A stretch of DNA of 64,000 nucleotides from Melioribacteraceae bacterium (GCA_030584085.1 CP129490.1:2079511-2143510), one strand, 5' to 3'. Shown: positions 1 to 9,078, counted from the stretch's first letter. Notes: generated by a model from the letters alone, not told the origin. Made by a program: numbers and translations.

Positions 1-1377
1 TACGGCGTTGGAGAAATTCACGGTAAGAAACATTTAATAGTCGCCAATGATGCAACAGTAAAAGCCGGTGCATGGTTTCCGCTGACTGCAAAGAAAAATT
101 TACGTGCTCAGGAAATTGCAATGGAAAACCACCTCCCTATCATTTATCTCGTTGATAGCGCAGGAGTTTTTCTTCCTTTACAAGAAGATATCTTTCCCGA
201 TAAAGAACACTTCGGAAGAATTTTTAGGAACAACGCACAAATGAGTGCAATGGGTATTCCTCAGATTGCCGCAATTATGGGTCCGTGCGTTGCCGGCGGT
301 GCTTACTTACCTATAATGAGTGATGAAGCATTAATTGTCGAAGGAGAAGGTTCGGTATTTCTTGCCGGTTCACATCTTGTGAAAGCTGCAATTGGTGAAG
401 TAATCGACAATGAAAGTCTCGGTGGTGCACATGTTCAAACAAACATTTCCGGTGTTACAGATTATGTGATGAAAAACGATGAAGAATGTCTGCAGATGAT
501 TAGAAATTTGGTAGATAAAAAAGGACCAACTCCCCGTTTCGGATTTAACAGAATAAAACCCGTTAAACCAAAGTTCGATCAAAAAGAGATTTACGGTGTA
601 CTTCCCGAAGATCAATTAAAACAATATGATACACACGAACTGCTCGCTAGAATTGTTGATAACTCTGAGATTGATGAATACAAACCGGATTACGGTCAAA
701 CAATAATTTGTGCTTATGCCAGAATTGACGGTTGGTCGGTTGGCATAGTTGCAAACCAACGCAAGATTGTAAAAAGTGCAAAAGGTGAAATGCAAATCGG
801 CGGTGTTATTTATTCGGACAGCGCGGATAAAGCAACACGGTTTATAATGAACTGCAACCAAAAAAACATACCGCTAGTTTTCTTGCAGGATGTAACGGGA
901 TTTATGGTAGGAAGCAAAGCCGAACACGGCGGAATAATTAAAGACGGTGCGAAGATGGTAAACGCTGTAGCAAATTCGACCGTTCCAAAAATTACAATTA
1001 TTGTCGGCAACAGTTTTGGCGCAGGCAATTATGCAATGTGCGGCAAAGCTTACGATCCCCGTTTCATTTATGCATATCCTAATGCAAAAATTTCTGTTAT
1101 GGGTTCTGCACAAGCCGGGGGTGTTTTATTAGATATCAAGATGAAACAACTTCAAAAAGAAGGTAAAGAATTTTCCGATTTTGACAAAAAGAAATTAGAA
1201 GATCAAATTAGAAAAGCTTACGATGACTCAAGTTCCGCACTTTATGCAGCAGCAAGATTATGGGTTGATGAAGTTATCGATCCGGCTAAAACTCGTGAAT
1301 ATATTTCTATGAGTTTGGAAGTAGCTGATCACAATCCTGTAATGCCGAAATTTAATGTCGGTGTAATTCAAACATAG
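1..1377 (+). CDS. acyl-CoA carboxylase carboxyltransferase (beta) subunit, 5' truncated
   Basis: The reading frame is open from base 1 and gives 458 residues, so the gene begins outside the window; about 80 N-terminal residues are probably missing if it has the usual ~535. It would transfer carboxyl from carboxybiotin to an acyl-CoA. Both crotonase-fold halves are visible: an N-terminal half with the stretch VANDATVKAG and CVAGGAYLPIMSDEA, and a C-terminal half with GFMVGSKAEHGG and NSFGAGNYAMCG. These patterns resemble methylcrotonoyl-CoA carboxylase beta more than propionyl-CoA carboxylase beta, so leucine breakdown is the first guess, but the substrate cannot be fixed from this part. The stop codon directly abuts the ATG of rsmI, so the two are probably co-transcribed. 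Confidence 0.9.
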   Translation, partial: YGVGEIHGKKHLIVANDATVKAGAWFPLTAKKNLRAQEIAMENHLPIIYLVDSAGVFLPLQEDIFPDKEHFGRIFRNNAQMSAMGIPQIAAIMGPCVAGGAYLPIMSDEALIVEGEGSVFLAGSHLVKAAIGEVIDNESLGGAHVQTNISGVTDYVMKNDEECLQMIRNLVDKKGPTPRFGFNRIKPVKPKFDQKEIYGVLPEDQLKQYDTHELLARIVDNSEIDEYKPDYGQTIICAYARIDGWSVGIVANQRKIVKSAKGEMQIGGVIYSDSADKATRFIMNCNQKNIPLVFLQDVTGFMVGSKAEHGGIIKDGAKMVNAVANSTVPKITIIVGNSFGAGNYAMCGKAYDPRFIYAYPNAKISVMGSAQAGGVLLDIKMKQLQKEGKEFSDFDKKKLEDQIRKAYDDSSSALYAAARLWVDEVIDPAKTREYISMSLEVADHNPVMPKFNVGVIQT

Positions 1378-2061
1378 ATGCAGCCCGGTAAATTATATAT
1401 TGTTGCAACTCCTATCGGTAATTTGAAAGATATTACTTTTCGTGCAATTGAAACACTCAAAGAAGTCGATTTTGTAATTTGCGAAGATACCCGTGTAACG
1501 GGATTCCTTTTGAAGGAATATGATATCTCAAAAGAGTTATTTTCATTTAATGCTCAATCCGAAGAGAGAAAAATTCCAGCAGTATTGGAGAGAATAAAAA
1601 GCGGGCAAAACGCCGCACTTGTCTCCGATGCGGGAACTCCGACAATTTCAGATCCCGGCATTAGATTAGTCAGTGCCGCAATTAAAGAAGAAATTGAAGT
1701 TGTATCTATCCCTGGTGTGAATGCCGCGATAGCAGCATTGAGTATCGCCGGACTGCCGACTGATTCATTTCTCTTCGAAGGATTTCTCCCACAGAAAAAA
1801 GGAAGACAGAAAAAACTAAAAGAACTTGCGGAAGAAAACCGTACCATAGTTCTGTACGAATCGACTTATAGAATTGAAAAACTTTTAATCGAACTTAACG
1901 AGTACATTCCTGAAAGAATAGTTGTAGTCTGCAGAGAGCTCACAAAAAAATTCGAAGAAACATGGCGCGGAACAGCAAAAGAATTACTTGAGGATTTACC
2001 AAACAAAATTACTAAAGGTGAGTTTGTAGTTTTGATTGCTCCGAAAAATTGGTTATGCTAA
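1378..2061 (+). CDS. rsmI: 16S rRNA (cytidine1402-2'-O)-methyltransferase RsmI
   Basis: SAM-dependent methylase of the tetrapyrrole-methylase fold that modifies C1402 in the 16S rRNA decoding centre. The N-terminus has the family signature YIVATPIGNLKDI, followed by FVICEDTR and LVSDAGTPTISDPG, all typical of RsmI. At 227 residues it is about 50 residues shorter than the common ~280-residue form; it ends after the catalytic fold (FVVLIAP) and lacks the usual C-terminal extension. The ATG touches the stop of the carboxyltransferase gene with no gap, so translation is likely coupled although the two functions are unrelated. Confidence 0.93.
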   Translation: MQPGKLYIVATPIGNLKDITFRAIETLKEVDFVICEDTRVTGFLLKEYDISKELFSFNAQSEERKIPAVLERIKSGQNAALVSDAGTPTISDPGIRLVSAAIKEEIEVVSIPGVNAAIAALSIAGLPTDSFLFEGFLPQKKGRQKKLKELAEENRTIVLYESTYRIEKLLIELNEYIPERIVVVCRELTKKFEETWRGTAKELLEDLPNKITKGEFVVLIAPKNWLC

Positions 2062-2077
2062 TTTTTTAAGGACCTCA

Positions 2078-2110
2078 GGGACTCAAGCGACAATTGCAAT
2101 GTCCCTTTTG
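2078..2110. terminator. possible bidirectional terminator between rsmI and the converging gene
   Basis: GGGAC (2078-2082) can pair with GTCCC (2101-2105), followed by TTTTG. The loop is long (18 nt) but holds the small palindrome ATTGCAAT. It lies between two convergent genes. The stem is short, so this is a weak call. Confidence 0.35.
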
Positions 2111-2113
2111 TCA

Positions 2114-2689
2114 TTAGCGTTCTTTTCTACGCTTGTCATATCTCGATTTAGCCATTCTTTCTTTTATTCCACCTTCATTTAAAAATTCTTGTTCGAGTTT
2201 TGCTATCTGTTTTGTTAATAAATACTTGGCAACTTTTATTAAACCTATTAAAACATTGGCACAAATCTCAGGATTTTCATGTTCAATTCCTTTCTTAAGC
2301 GAATCATAAGTTGCGTCCGGGTCTCTGTTTAATTCTCTTAAACGCTTTGCATAAGGATGATCTTTATGCCACTCACTATATTTATTTGTTCTTAAAAAAT
2401 CCCTATAATCATTTAATAATTCTTCTAGACTAGATCTAGCAACATTCGTCAATTTGATTTCAGCTTCTTTAGAAGTGGCAGAGAACATACTTCCTTCTGC
2501 AATGTTTTGTTTACCAGAACGAGCCGCTTGAATCATTTGCCCAATGGCACGGTCGTATTTAGCAAAAAAACGATGACAAAAATAAACTGTACCGTCATAA
2601 ATGATTTCAGCCTTTTTATACGATAACAGATTCTGATAACCACCATGTTTAGGAATAAAACCATCTTTATTAAATTGCTTCTCTGACAT
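2114..2689 (-). CDS. four-helix-bundle suffix-domain protein (S23/IVP-related)
   Basis: This 191-residue protein resembles the four-helix-bundle family related to proteins encoded in 23S rRNA intervening sequences and to the diversity-generating-retroelement accessory protein Avd. The core is a helical stretch with QMIQAARSGKQNIAEGS (about residues 51-67), the hallmark loop of that fold, followed by LEELLNDYRDFLR. The N-terminal HGGYQNLLSYKKAE and a basic tail (KSRYDKRRKER) flank the bundle. Biochemical function is unknown; members are thought to bind nucleic acid or partner proteins. There is no rRNA gene, reverse transcriptase or template repeat nearby. It stands alone, converging on rsmI. 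Confidence 0.8.
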   Translation of the reverse strand: MSEKQFNKDGFIPKHGGYQNLLSYKKAEIIYDGTVYFCHRFFAKYDRAIGQMIQAARSGKQNIAEGSMFSATSKEAEIKLTNVARSSLEELLNDYRDFLRTNKYSEWHKDHPYAKRLRELNRDPDATYDSLKKGIEHENPEICANVLIGLIKVAKYLLTKQIAKLEQEFLNEGGIKERMAKSRYDKRRKER

Positions 2690-2823
2690 AACTGTTCTAT
2701 TTCACTTTATACCTTTTTAATAAATCAATTAAATGAAGTTTTAAATGCACATTAATGGTAACAGTTCTTTGATTTTTTTAACAAACATGTTCTTACTAAT
2801 TTTACACTTAAAATGTTGGAAAT

Positions 2824-3465
2824 ATGGCTCGCACAAAACACAAAAAATTAAAAGAAGTAACTTCTTTCGAAAATGTTTTTGATTATAAAGCCGGAAAAAC
2901 TGAAGAAGATTTGCTTAAATATTTTGGAAACTCTAATTCAATTTCCTTAGAAATTGGCTGTGGTGAAGGAGATTATATAATTTCGTTAGCTCAACTTTTT
3001 CCAGAAAGGAATTTTATCGGAATTGATTTCAAAGGTGCCAGAATTTATATCGGTGCTAAGAAAGCATTAGAAGAAAATATAACCAACGGGGCTTTTTTAT
3101 GGATCAATGCCAACAAGTTACCCGAGTTTTTTACGAATACCAAGATTGAAGAAATTTTCATCACATTCCCCGAACCTCATGTAAAAAGAAGAGCAGAAAG
3201 AAAAAGATTGGTCTCATCAAGATTTTTGGAAATTTATAAGCAGATTATAATACCGGGCGGACATATTCATCTAAAAACAGATGATGATTTTCTCTACAAT
3301 TATGCTTTGGAAGTTTTACATAAGGTGAAAGCAACCATCTTGTTCAACAGCGATGATCTATATTCTGTAAATGAATTAGATGAAATAAAAAAGATAAAAA
3401 CACGCTACGAAAAATATTACTTGAAAGAAGGAAGAAAAATAAAATATATTGAATTTGTCTTGTAA
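2824..3465 (+). CDS. trmB: tRNA (guanine-N7-)-methyltransferase TrmB
   Basis: Class I SAM methyltransferase forming m7G46 in the tRNA variable loop. SAM-binding motif I is LEIGCGEGDYI (about residues 41-51), followed by NFIGIDFKGARIYIGAKKA. The family block usually written FPDPWPKxRHxKRR appears here as FPEPHVKRRAERKRL, with the Trp replaced by His, and is followed by GGHIHLKTDDDFLYNYAL, in which TD contacts tRNA. Length (213 residues) is normal. No Shine-Dalgarno is obvious before the ATG. The gene converges on doxX with 4 nt between the two stops. Confidence 0.92.
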   Translation: MARTKHKKLKEVTSFENVFDYKAGKTEEDLLKYFGNSNSISLEIGCGEGDYIISLAQLFPERNFIGIDFKGARIYIGAKKALEENITNGAFLWINANKLPEFFTNTKIEEIFITFPEPHVKRRAERKRLVSSRFLEIYKQIIIPGGHIHLKTDDDFLYNYALEVLHKVKATILFNSDDLYSVNELDEIKKIKTRYEKYYLKEGRKIKYIEFVL

Positions 3466-3469
3466 GAAG

Positions 3470-3940
3470 TTACTTTGTTTTTGACTCTCCCCTAACTGTT
3501 GCACCTAATACAAGTCCGGCGCCAATTAATACTAAATTTTTTATAATGTATTGTCCCTCAAGCGTTAAACCAAATGGAAAATTTGTCCAAACGACATCCG
3601 GTAAAACAAGTATTGGTAAAGCAGTTCCCGGCATTTGAAGAAAAAGTAGTAAAAGAGTTAATCTCATATACTTTCCCCAAATTAATCCGATGCCGATCAA
3701 AGTTTCCCAAGCTGCCAAAACAGGTAAAAATAAATCCGGATTTATGAAATAAATTGTGTTACGAACCAATCCTTCTGCGGGACTTAATCCCGGGAAGAAT
3801 TTCAATGCACCGAACCAAAAGAAAACTATTCCTAGTCCAATTCTGAGAACTAAAAGTCCGAAACGGGACATCCAGTTCACCAAAATATTATCGAGATTTT
3901 TTAAGTGTTTGTTTACAAATTTATCTTCATATGTCGTCAT
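3470..3940 (-). CDS. DoxX family membrane protein
   Basis: A 156-residue inner-membrane protein with four predicted helices. The first helix carries the DoxX hallmark [19 protein letters not shown] (about residues 32-50), followed by a short loop and further helices ([18 protein letters not shown] and others). DoxX-type proteins are small quinone- or redox-associated membrane proteins, but most members have no assigned reaction. It is monocistronic here, between trmB and a hairpin upstream of apt. Confidence 0.8.
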   Translation of the reverse strand: MTTYEDKFVNKHLKNLDNILVNWMSRFGLLVLRIGLGIVFFWFGALKFFPGLSPAEGLVRNTIYFINPDLFLPVLAAWETLIGIGLIWGKYMRLTLLLLFLQMPGTALPILVLPDVVWTNFPFGLTLEGQYIIKNLVLIGAGLVLGATVRGESKTK

Positions 3941-3967
3941 TTTTATTCCGTTAGTTTATACAAAGAA

Positions 3968-3984
3968 CCCACGATGATCGTGGG
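3968..3984 (-). terminator. hairpin after apt, likely terminator
   Basis: CCCACGA (3968-3974) pairs with TCGTGGG (3978-3984) around a 3-nt loop. On the minus strand it follows the apt stop and is succeeded by TTCTTTG. It could end the MFS-dusB-PAP2-polX-apt transcript; the T tract is poor, and it could instead be a stray palindrome. Confidence 0.45.
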
Positions 3985-4020
3985 CTAATTTTACTACAAA
4001 ATTAAGTTAATGTTTCAAAG

Positions 4021-4542
4021 TTACTCACTTTCGTATTGAATCAGTGAATGAACATCATAATTCTTTAACTTTTCTCTTCCTTTAAGAAAGTTCAACTCAA
4101 TTAAAAAAGAAATTTGAATAATTTCCCCACCCATTTTTTGAATTAATTTTGCTGCGGCTTCCATTGTACCGCCGGTTGCAAGCAGATCATCGTGTAAAAG
4201 AATTTTATCTCCCGGCTCAATAGCATCTTTATGGATTTCAATTTTGTCTTCACCATATTCAAGAGTATAAGTTTCGCTAAGAGTTTCGGCAGGCAGTTTA
4301 CCGGGTTTACGAATCGGGACAAACCCGGCATCTAATTTTTCGGCAAGCAGACATCCAAAAATAAATCCGCGCGATTCGATTCCGACAACTTTATTAATCT
4401 GCTTTCCCTTTGCTAATTCAAATAATTCATCACTTACCGCCTTCAATCCTCTAGCGCTTTTTAATAGCGTAGTAATATCTTTAAAGACAATTCCTTTAAT
4501 CGGGAAATCGGGAACGTCTCTGATTAATGATTTAATATCCAT
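4021..4542 (-). CDS. apt: adenine phosphoribosyltransferase
   Basis: Purine salvage enzyme converting adenine and PRPP to AMP in the cytoplasm. The PRPP-binding loop LLHDDLLATGGT (about residues 115-126) and the upstream GIESRGFIFG block are characteristic, and 173 residues is the usual size. It is the last gene of a close-packed minus-strand operon with polX (12 nt upstream), PAP2-like, dusB and an MFS transporter. Confidence 0.95.
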   Translation of the reverse strand: MDIKSLIRDVPDFPIKGIVFKDITTLLKSARGLKAVSDELFELAKGKQINKVVGIESRGFIFGCLLAEKLDAGFVPIRKPGKLPAETLSETYTLEYGEDKIEIHKDAIEPGDKILLHDDLLATGGTMEAAAKLIQKMGGEIIQISFLIELNFLKGREKLKNYDVHSLIQYESE

Positions 4543-4554
4543 GATAACCTCTTG

Positions 4555-6231
4555 TTAAGTTGTTCTTTTCACTTTCCTGTTTATGAATTTAATAAATTCT
4601 TTTTCTTCATAACAATTTAGTACTTCTGCAGGTTGAACGCCCGCTTTTCTAGCAATCATAATTCCATACTCAATATTACTAACTCCTTCGGTTGAATGCG
4701 CATCCGGATTTATACTAATCAAACATCCTTTTTCGCGCGCGTAATATAGATTTCGCCAATCTAAATCCAACCGATGAGGATTTGCATTTATTTCAATTGC
4801 AACACGATTAGCAACACATGCATCAATAACTTTTTTGATGTTAACTTTATAACCATCACGTGATAAAAGGAGTCGACCGGTTGGATGAGCTAAGATATCA
4901 GTATAAGGATTTTCAACTGCTCTAATTATTCTATTTGTCATCTCAACTTCACTTAGATTAAAAAGAGAATGTATTGAAGCAACAATGAATTGAAATTCAG
5001 ATAAAATATCTTCAGAGTAATCCAAAGAACCATCTTTTAGAATATCACTTTCAATTCCATGATAAACTTTTATTTTACTCGATTTATTGAAATCATCAAT
5101 TTCTTTCCTTTGCTGTAGAATCCGATCTTCTTTCAATCCATTAGCATAAAACGCTGATTTACTGTGATCACAAACCGCTGCATATATAAATCCTTGGCGT
5201 GCCACCTCATCTATCATTTCGGGAAGCGAATTATTCCCGTCCGAATATGTAGTATGAAAATGAAAGAATCCTTTGAAGTGCTCCGCTGATAAATCGCTTT
5301 GCTCCCGCAGCTTCTCTGGAAGATCAAAATAATTTATTTCTCTCATTTCCGGTTGCACATATATCAGATTATTTGAATTGAAATATTCTTTTTCAGTTAT
5401 GTCTTTAATTTTGCTGGGATCATGCATTTTTTGAATAAATTCTAACGATCCGGTTGTGTGGAGCAAGGTAATCTCATAATATTTTTCCGATGTAACATGT
5501 AAAATAAAATCGCCATGTTCTTCGCTCTTCAATTGGTAAAATGAACTTGAGGAAGAGGGGTTTATTTTATTATATTCAAACAACTTAGATATCTCTACAA
5601 TAAATTTTTCTTGATTATCAACTTGACAAATCAACTCAATCTGTGAAATAATTTCTCGAATTCGTCTAAGTTCACCCGTTAATTCCACTTTTTGAATAGA
5701 TTTTAATTGTGAAAGAATCTCAACAATTTGCTTGCTCCGATCCAAGGCTAAGCTTAATAACATGTAACCGCTTGTTCTTTTTAATCGTTTTATTTCCTCC
5801 AAAATCTTTTCGGAAGATTTTTCTCCGAACCCCTTTAGATCAGCAATTCTTCCCGAAGAACAAGCTTGCTCCAATTTTTCTAATGTATCGATTCCCAATT
5901 CATTATATAACGTTTTTACTTTCTTAGCACCAAGCCCTCTTATTTTTAATATATCATAAATTCCAGAGGGAATATTTTTAATTAATTCTTCATATTCTTT
6001 TGCGCTGCCGGTTTCATAAAATTCATATATAACTTGCTGAAGTCCCTTACCTATTCCCTTTACTTCTTGAATTGATTTATTGTTGATTATTTCCTCTATA
6101 TCCCCTTCCAATCTTCTAATAACATTCGCTCCATTACGAAAAGCATTCACCTTAAATCGATTCTGCCCATCGAATTCCATTAATTCGGCCATCTCTTCAA
6201 GTAAATTTATTATTTCTTTTTTGAGAGACAT
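4555..6231 (-). CDS. polX: PolX family protein: HhH + degenerate Pol-beta domain + PHP phosphoesterase
   Basis: 558 residues with bacterial PolX architecture: an N-terminal 8-kDa-like region and helix-hairpin-helix motifs (EVKGIGKGLQ near 56-65, IRGLGAKKVK near 97-106, LKGFGEKSS near 132-140), a Pol-beta-like nucleotidyltransferase domain, and a C-terminal PHP domain. The nucleotidyltransferase signature is damaged: the usual GS is GE (186-187), and the paired metal-binding Asp residues are Q197 and E199. In contrast the PHP metal ligands are all present: HFH 324-326, D331, CDH 354-356, GIESD, ASIHS, LAHPTGR and the final NPDAHS. The likely activity is therefore a Mn-dependent 3'-5' exonuclease or AP-site phosphoesterase in DNA repair without polymerization. 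Catalytically dead bacterial PolX polymerase domains are known. It starts 1 nt from the PAP2-like gene. Confidence 0.9.
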   Translation of the reverse strand: MSLKKEIINLLEEMAELMEFDGQNRFKVNAFRNGANVIRRLEGDIEEIINNKSIQEVKGIGKGLQQVIYEFYETGSAKEYEELIKNIPSGIYDILKIRGLGAKKVKTLYNELGIDTLEKLEQACSSGRIADLKGFGEKSSEKILEEIKRLKRTSGYMLLSLALDRSKQIVEILSQLKSIQKVELTGELRRIREIISQIELICQVDNQEKFIVEISKLFEYNKINPSSSSSFYQLKSEEHGDFILHVTSEKYYEITLLHTTGSLEFIQKMHDPSKIKDITEKEYFNSNNLIYVQPEMREINYFDLPEKLREQSDLSAEHFKGFFHFHTTYSDGNNSLPEMIDEVARQGFIYAAVCDHSKSAFYANGLKEDRILQQRKEIDDFNKSSKIKVYHGIESDILKDGSLDYSEDILSEFQFIVASIHSLFNLSEVEMTNRIIRAVENPYTDILAHPTGRLLLSRDGYKVNIKKVIDACVANRVAIEINANPHRLDLDWRNLYYAREKGCLISINPDAHSTEGVSNIEYGIMIARKAGVQPAEVLNCYEEKEFIKFINRKVKRTT

Positions 6232-6232
6232 A

Positions 6233-6823
6233 TTAGCTCCCGATAAAAATTTTCATTAAAACTAATGTTACGAAAAATCCATAAATAGAACCCATCATAA
6301 TTTGCAATGGTGTGTGAACTTTGAGAATAAATCGAGATAATCCGATTAAGATTAGTATTACAATAAAGTACCCAAATAAATCACTCTCTAACAACCACAA
6401 CAAAGCCAAAAAACCGGCGACACCAATTGCGTGAGCACTGATCTTCCAGTAATAATTTATAATTGTTAATCCTAGTGTAGAAATACCAAGTGTTAACCAG
6501 TAATAGAATGTATATTCATTCTCTGCAAATATTTCGATATAGATCATTCCTAATATACTTAAGGCTATTGACGCATAGTAAGGTATATAACGCTGCTCTT
6601 TTATTAACGCATCGTTATCGTAAATTAAATTTTTCTTTCGCAATATTGTAAAGATCATGATTGGAAGAAGTACACCAAAGATTACAGATGAAAGAATAAT
6701 TGTAATTCTATTTGATGCGAGTTCCTCAGTTTGAAAAGCAATTAGTATAAATCCGAGAAGATTGAAAGTCGGTGGAATGAATAAATCCGATATTATTCTG
6801 GCAGCTTTTTTAAGAATAAGCAA
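6233..6823 (-). CDS. PAP2-like membrane protein
   Basis: A 196-residue polytopic protein with about six hydrophobic helices. It shows weakened type 2 phosphatidic acid phosphatase motifs in the expected order: KEQRYIP (motif 1, canonical KxxxxxxRP), ISAHAIG (motif 2, canonical PSGHA) and SRFILKVHTPLQIMMG (motif 3, canonical SRxxxxxHxxxDxxxG). The two His and the motif 3 Arg are kept, the motif 3 Asp is Gln and the SGH Gly is Ala. It may act on a lipid phosphate or pyrophosphate, or may have lost activity. It lies in the MFS-dusB-PAP2-polX-apt operon with 1-2 nt gaps. Confidence 0.6.
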   Translation of the reverse strand: MLILKKAARIISDLFIPPTFNLLGFILIAFQTEELASNRITIILSSVIFGVLLPIMIFTILRKKNLIYDNDALIKEQRYIPYYASIALSILGMIYIEIFAENEYTFYYWLTLGISTLGLTIINYYWKISAHAIGVAGFLALLWLLESDLFGYFIVILILIGLSRFILKVHTPLQIMMGSIYGFFVTLVLMKIFIGS

Positions 6824-6825
6824 TT

Positions 6826-7824
6826 TTAAACCGCTTGTTCGTAATGAGGAGAGTTTTTAATTTCTTCCAAATAAGTTAATAACAATTCTTCAATCGGTTC
6901 GTAAGATTCATACTTCATAATTTCTTGGCGAATTTTTGAAACGTGATGAAATCCTTTTAGATAACCGGAATAAAATTTTCTAAACGGAATTACAGCCCAT
7001 CTCTCGTTATCTGCTCTTGCGATTTCATATCTAAGATGTTGAAGTGTTACTTTTATTTTGTCTTCTAAAGATGGTTCAGAAGGAAGTTTTCCATTTTCAA
7101 TTAATTCTTTTGTTTGGCTAAAAATCCAAGGATTACCAATTGCTCCGCGTGCTATCATTACAGCATCTGCACCGGTTTGTTCGAATGCAAGTTTTGCATC
7201 TTCTGGAGTCATTATTCCGCCATTTACCGCAACCGGAATATTTACTACTTCTTTTATTTTTGGAATCCAACTCCAATCAGGATCACCTTTATGCCCTTGC
7301 TGCCTGGTTCTGCAATGAATTGTCAAAGCAGCAGCACCAACATCTTCCAATCTTTTAGCTATCTCAAGAATCATAATACTATCTTGATCCCAACCGATTC
7401 TTGTTTTAACTGTTACGGGTATATTTACTGCTTTTACAATTTCATCAACCATTTTTTGCATGTATGGCGGATCCTTAAGAAGTCCGGCACCAGCACCTCT
7501 TCCGGCAACTTTTTTTACCCAGCATCCGGCATTTATATCTATTATATCCGGATTCTCAACTTCAGCTATTTTCGCAGCTTCAATCATCGGTTCTAAATTA
7601 CCACCGTAAATTTGAATGCCAACAGGACGCTCTTCATCACTGATACGAAGTTTTTTATGAGTTTTTTCATTCTTGCGAATCAATCCATCCGAATTTACAA
7701 ACTCCGTATATACGACATCCGCACCGAATTCTTTGCATAACTTTCTGAATCCAATATTGGTGACATCTTCCATTGGAGCGAGAAGCAAAGCATTTTTTAT
7801 TTCCGAATTACCAATTTTCCACAT
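6826..7824 (-). CDS. dusB: tRNA-dihydrouridine synthase (DusB type)
   Basis: FMN-dependent enzyme that reduces specific uridines in tRNA. The 332-residue TIM barrel begins with LLAPMEDVTNIGFRKLC; the catalytic Cys is C101 in DINAGCWVKKV, where most relatives have NMGCPVKK. FMN phosphate contacts are seen in IHCRTRQQGHKG and VAVNGGIMTPEDA, and the ALMIARG-like segment MIARGAIGNPWIF is present. The start ATG overlaps the MFS stop by 1 nt and the stop is 2 nt from the PAP2-like gene. Confidence 0.93.
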   Translation of the reverse strand: MWKIGNSEIKNALLLAPMEDVTNIGFRKLCKEFGADVVYTEFVNSDGLIRKNEKTHKKLRISDEERPVGIQIYGGNLEPMIEAAKIAEVENPDIIDINAGCWVKKVAGRGAGAGLLKDPPYMQKMVDEIVKAVNIPVTVKTRIGWDQDSIMILEIAKRLEDVGAAALTIHCRTRQQGHKGDPDWSWIPKIKEVVNIPVAVNGGIMTPEDAKLAFEQTGADAVMIARGAIGNPWIFSQTKELIENGKLPSEPSLEDKIKVTLQHLRYEIARADNERWAVIPFRKFYSGYLKGFHHVSKIRQEIMKYESYEPIEELLLTYLEEIKNSPHYEQAV

Positions 7825-9014
7825 TATGTTTCTGCAGCTTGTTCAAGTTGTTGTGAATTTAAGAATATTAATACAATCAAAAAAGTTAATAGAGTAAAAA
7901 ATGCACCGGTCAAAAAAGGTGCTTCATACCCTAAAAAGTCATAAGAAAATCCTCCCCAAAGCGGTCCTAATACTCTGGCAAACGCTGACGCAGATTGATT
8001 CAATCCTAATATGGCACCTTGTTCATGATCGGGAGAAAATCTTGATATCATGCTCAGAATTGTTGGTTGAAGCAATCCTGTTCCAATTGCAAGAATTGAA
8101 GCAACGATGGCGACACCAATAAAATTCTGTCCGTAAGGTATCATGCCTAACCCGATCGACATTAGGATAGTACCCCAAAGAACTAAGGAACGATCGGAAA
8201 ACTTGTTGGAAATATAGCGAATTGCGCCACCTTGAATAACCGCTCCAATAATTCCTATTAACCCGAATAAGTATCCGATTTCCTGATCAGTAAAATGATA
8301 AACTTTATATGCAATAATCGAAAATGTTCCGTAAATGTTAGCCATCGAAAAAACGATTATAAAAAAAAGCAAAATCATCGTACCGATTACCGGACGTTTC
8401 ATCGTTTCTTTGGTAAACTTTAAATCAAATAATTTTATTTCGAATTTCTTAGATTCAGTTTTGGCTAAGTTCGATTCCGGTAAAGCAAAGATTGCGAAGA
8501 TAAATGCCAAAAACGAAATCCCGGCAGCACCTAGTCCGGCAATATCGTAACCATATTTGGAAAGAAACCCTCCGATCATAGGCCCGAATACAAAACCGAG
8601 ACCAAAGGCGGCACCGATCAATCCCATTCCCTTTGATCTTTCTTCTTTCGAAGTTATGTCTGCAATATAAGCTTGAGCAACACCAATATTACTTCCGCCA
8701 AATCCGGCTAACAAACGTGAAACGAACAACATTAAAAATGTATCTGAAAAGCTGAACAGTATATATGAGACAACCGTGAATAAAAGTGAACCTAGAATCA
8801 CAGGTCGTCTGCCGATCTTATCTGATAATTTCCCAAGAACAGGATTAAATAAAAATTGAACTAAAGAGAATATCGCGATGATGACACCGATTCCAAAATC
8901 TGATATTGCAAGTTCTTTAGATGCAAATGTTGGCAGAATTGGAATAAGAATTCCAAATCCCATAAGATCTATAAAAACAGTTATAAATATTACACTTAGT
9001 GAAGCTTTTTTCAT
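7824..9014 (-). CDS. MFS transporter, TetA-like
   Basis: About 396 residues with 12 predicted membrane helices. The N-terminus FIDLMGFGILIPILP and motif A GKLSDKIGRRPVI (loop 2-3) place it in the drug:H+ antiporter group that includes TetA. The frame extends 30 nt upstream to a TTG at 9042-9044, but the ATG at 9012-9014 gives the usual MKKASLS N-terminus and is preferred. Substrate is unknown. First gene of the five-gene minus-strand operon ending in apt. Confidence 0.85.
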   Translation of the reverse strand: MKKASLSVIFITVFIDLMGFGILIPILPTFASKELAISDFGIGVIIAIFSLVQFLFNPVLGKLSDKIGRRPVILGSLLFTVVSYILFSFSDTFLMLFVSRLLAGFGGSNIGVAQAYIADITSKEERSKGMGLIGAAFGLGFVFGPMIGGFLSKYGYDIAGLGAAGISFLAFIFAIFALPESNLAKTESKKFEIKLFDLKFTKETMKRPVIGTMILLFFIIVFSMANIYGTFSIIAYKVYHFTDQEIGYLFGLIGIIGAVIQGGAIRYISNKFSDRSLVLWGTILMSIGLGMIPYGQNFIGVAIVASILAIGTGLLQPTILSMISRFSPDHEQGAILGLNQSASAFARVLGPLWGGFSYDFLGYEAPFLTGAFFTLLTFLIVLIFLNSQQLEQAAET

Positions 9015-9078
9015 TTCGCGATTTAATTCCAAAAAGGATTTCAAAAATAAGAAATATTATCCCTTTTTTCAGATTTGA

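Noticed and set aside
7058-7596. Long open frames opposite dusB, and similar antisense frames elsewhere
   Set aside because: They lie wholly within well-supported genes on the other strand, have no ribosome-binding site and match no family.
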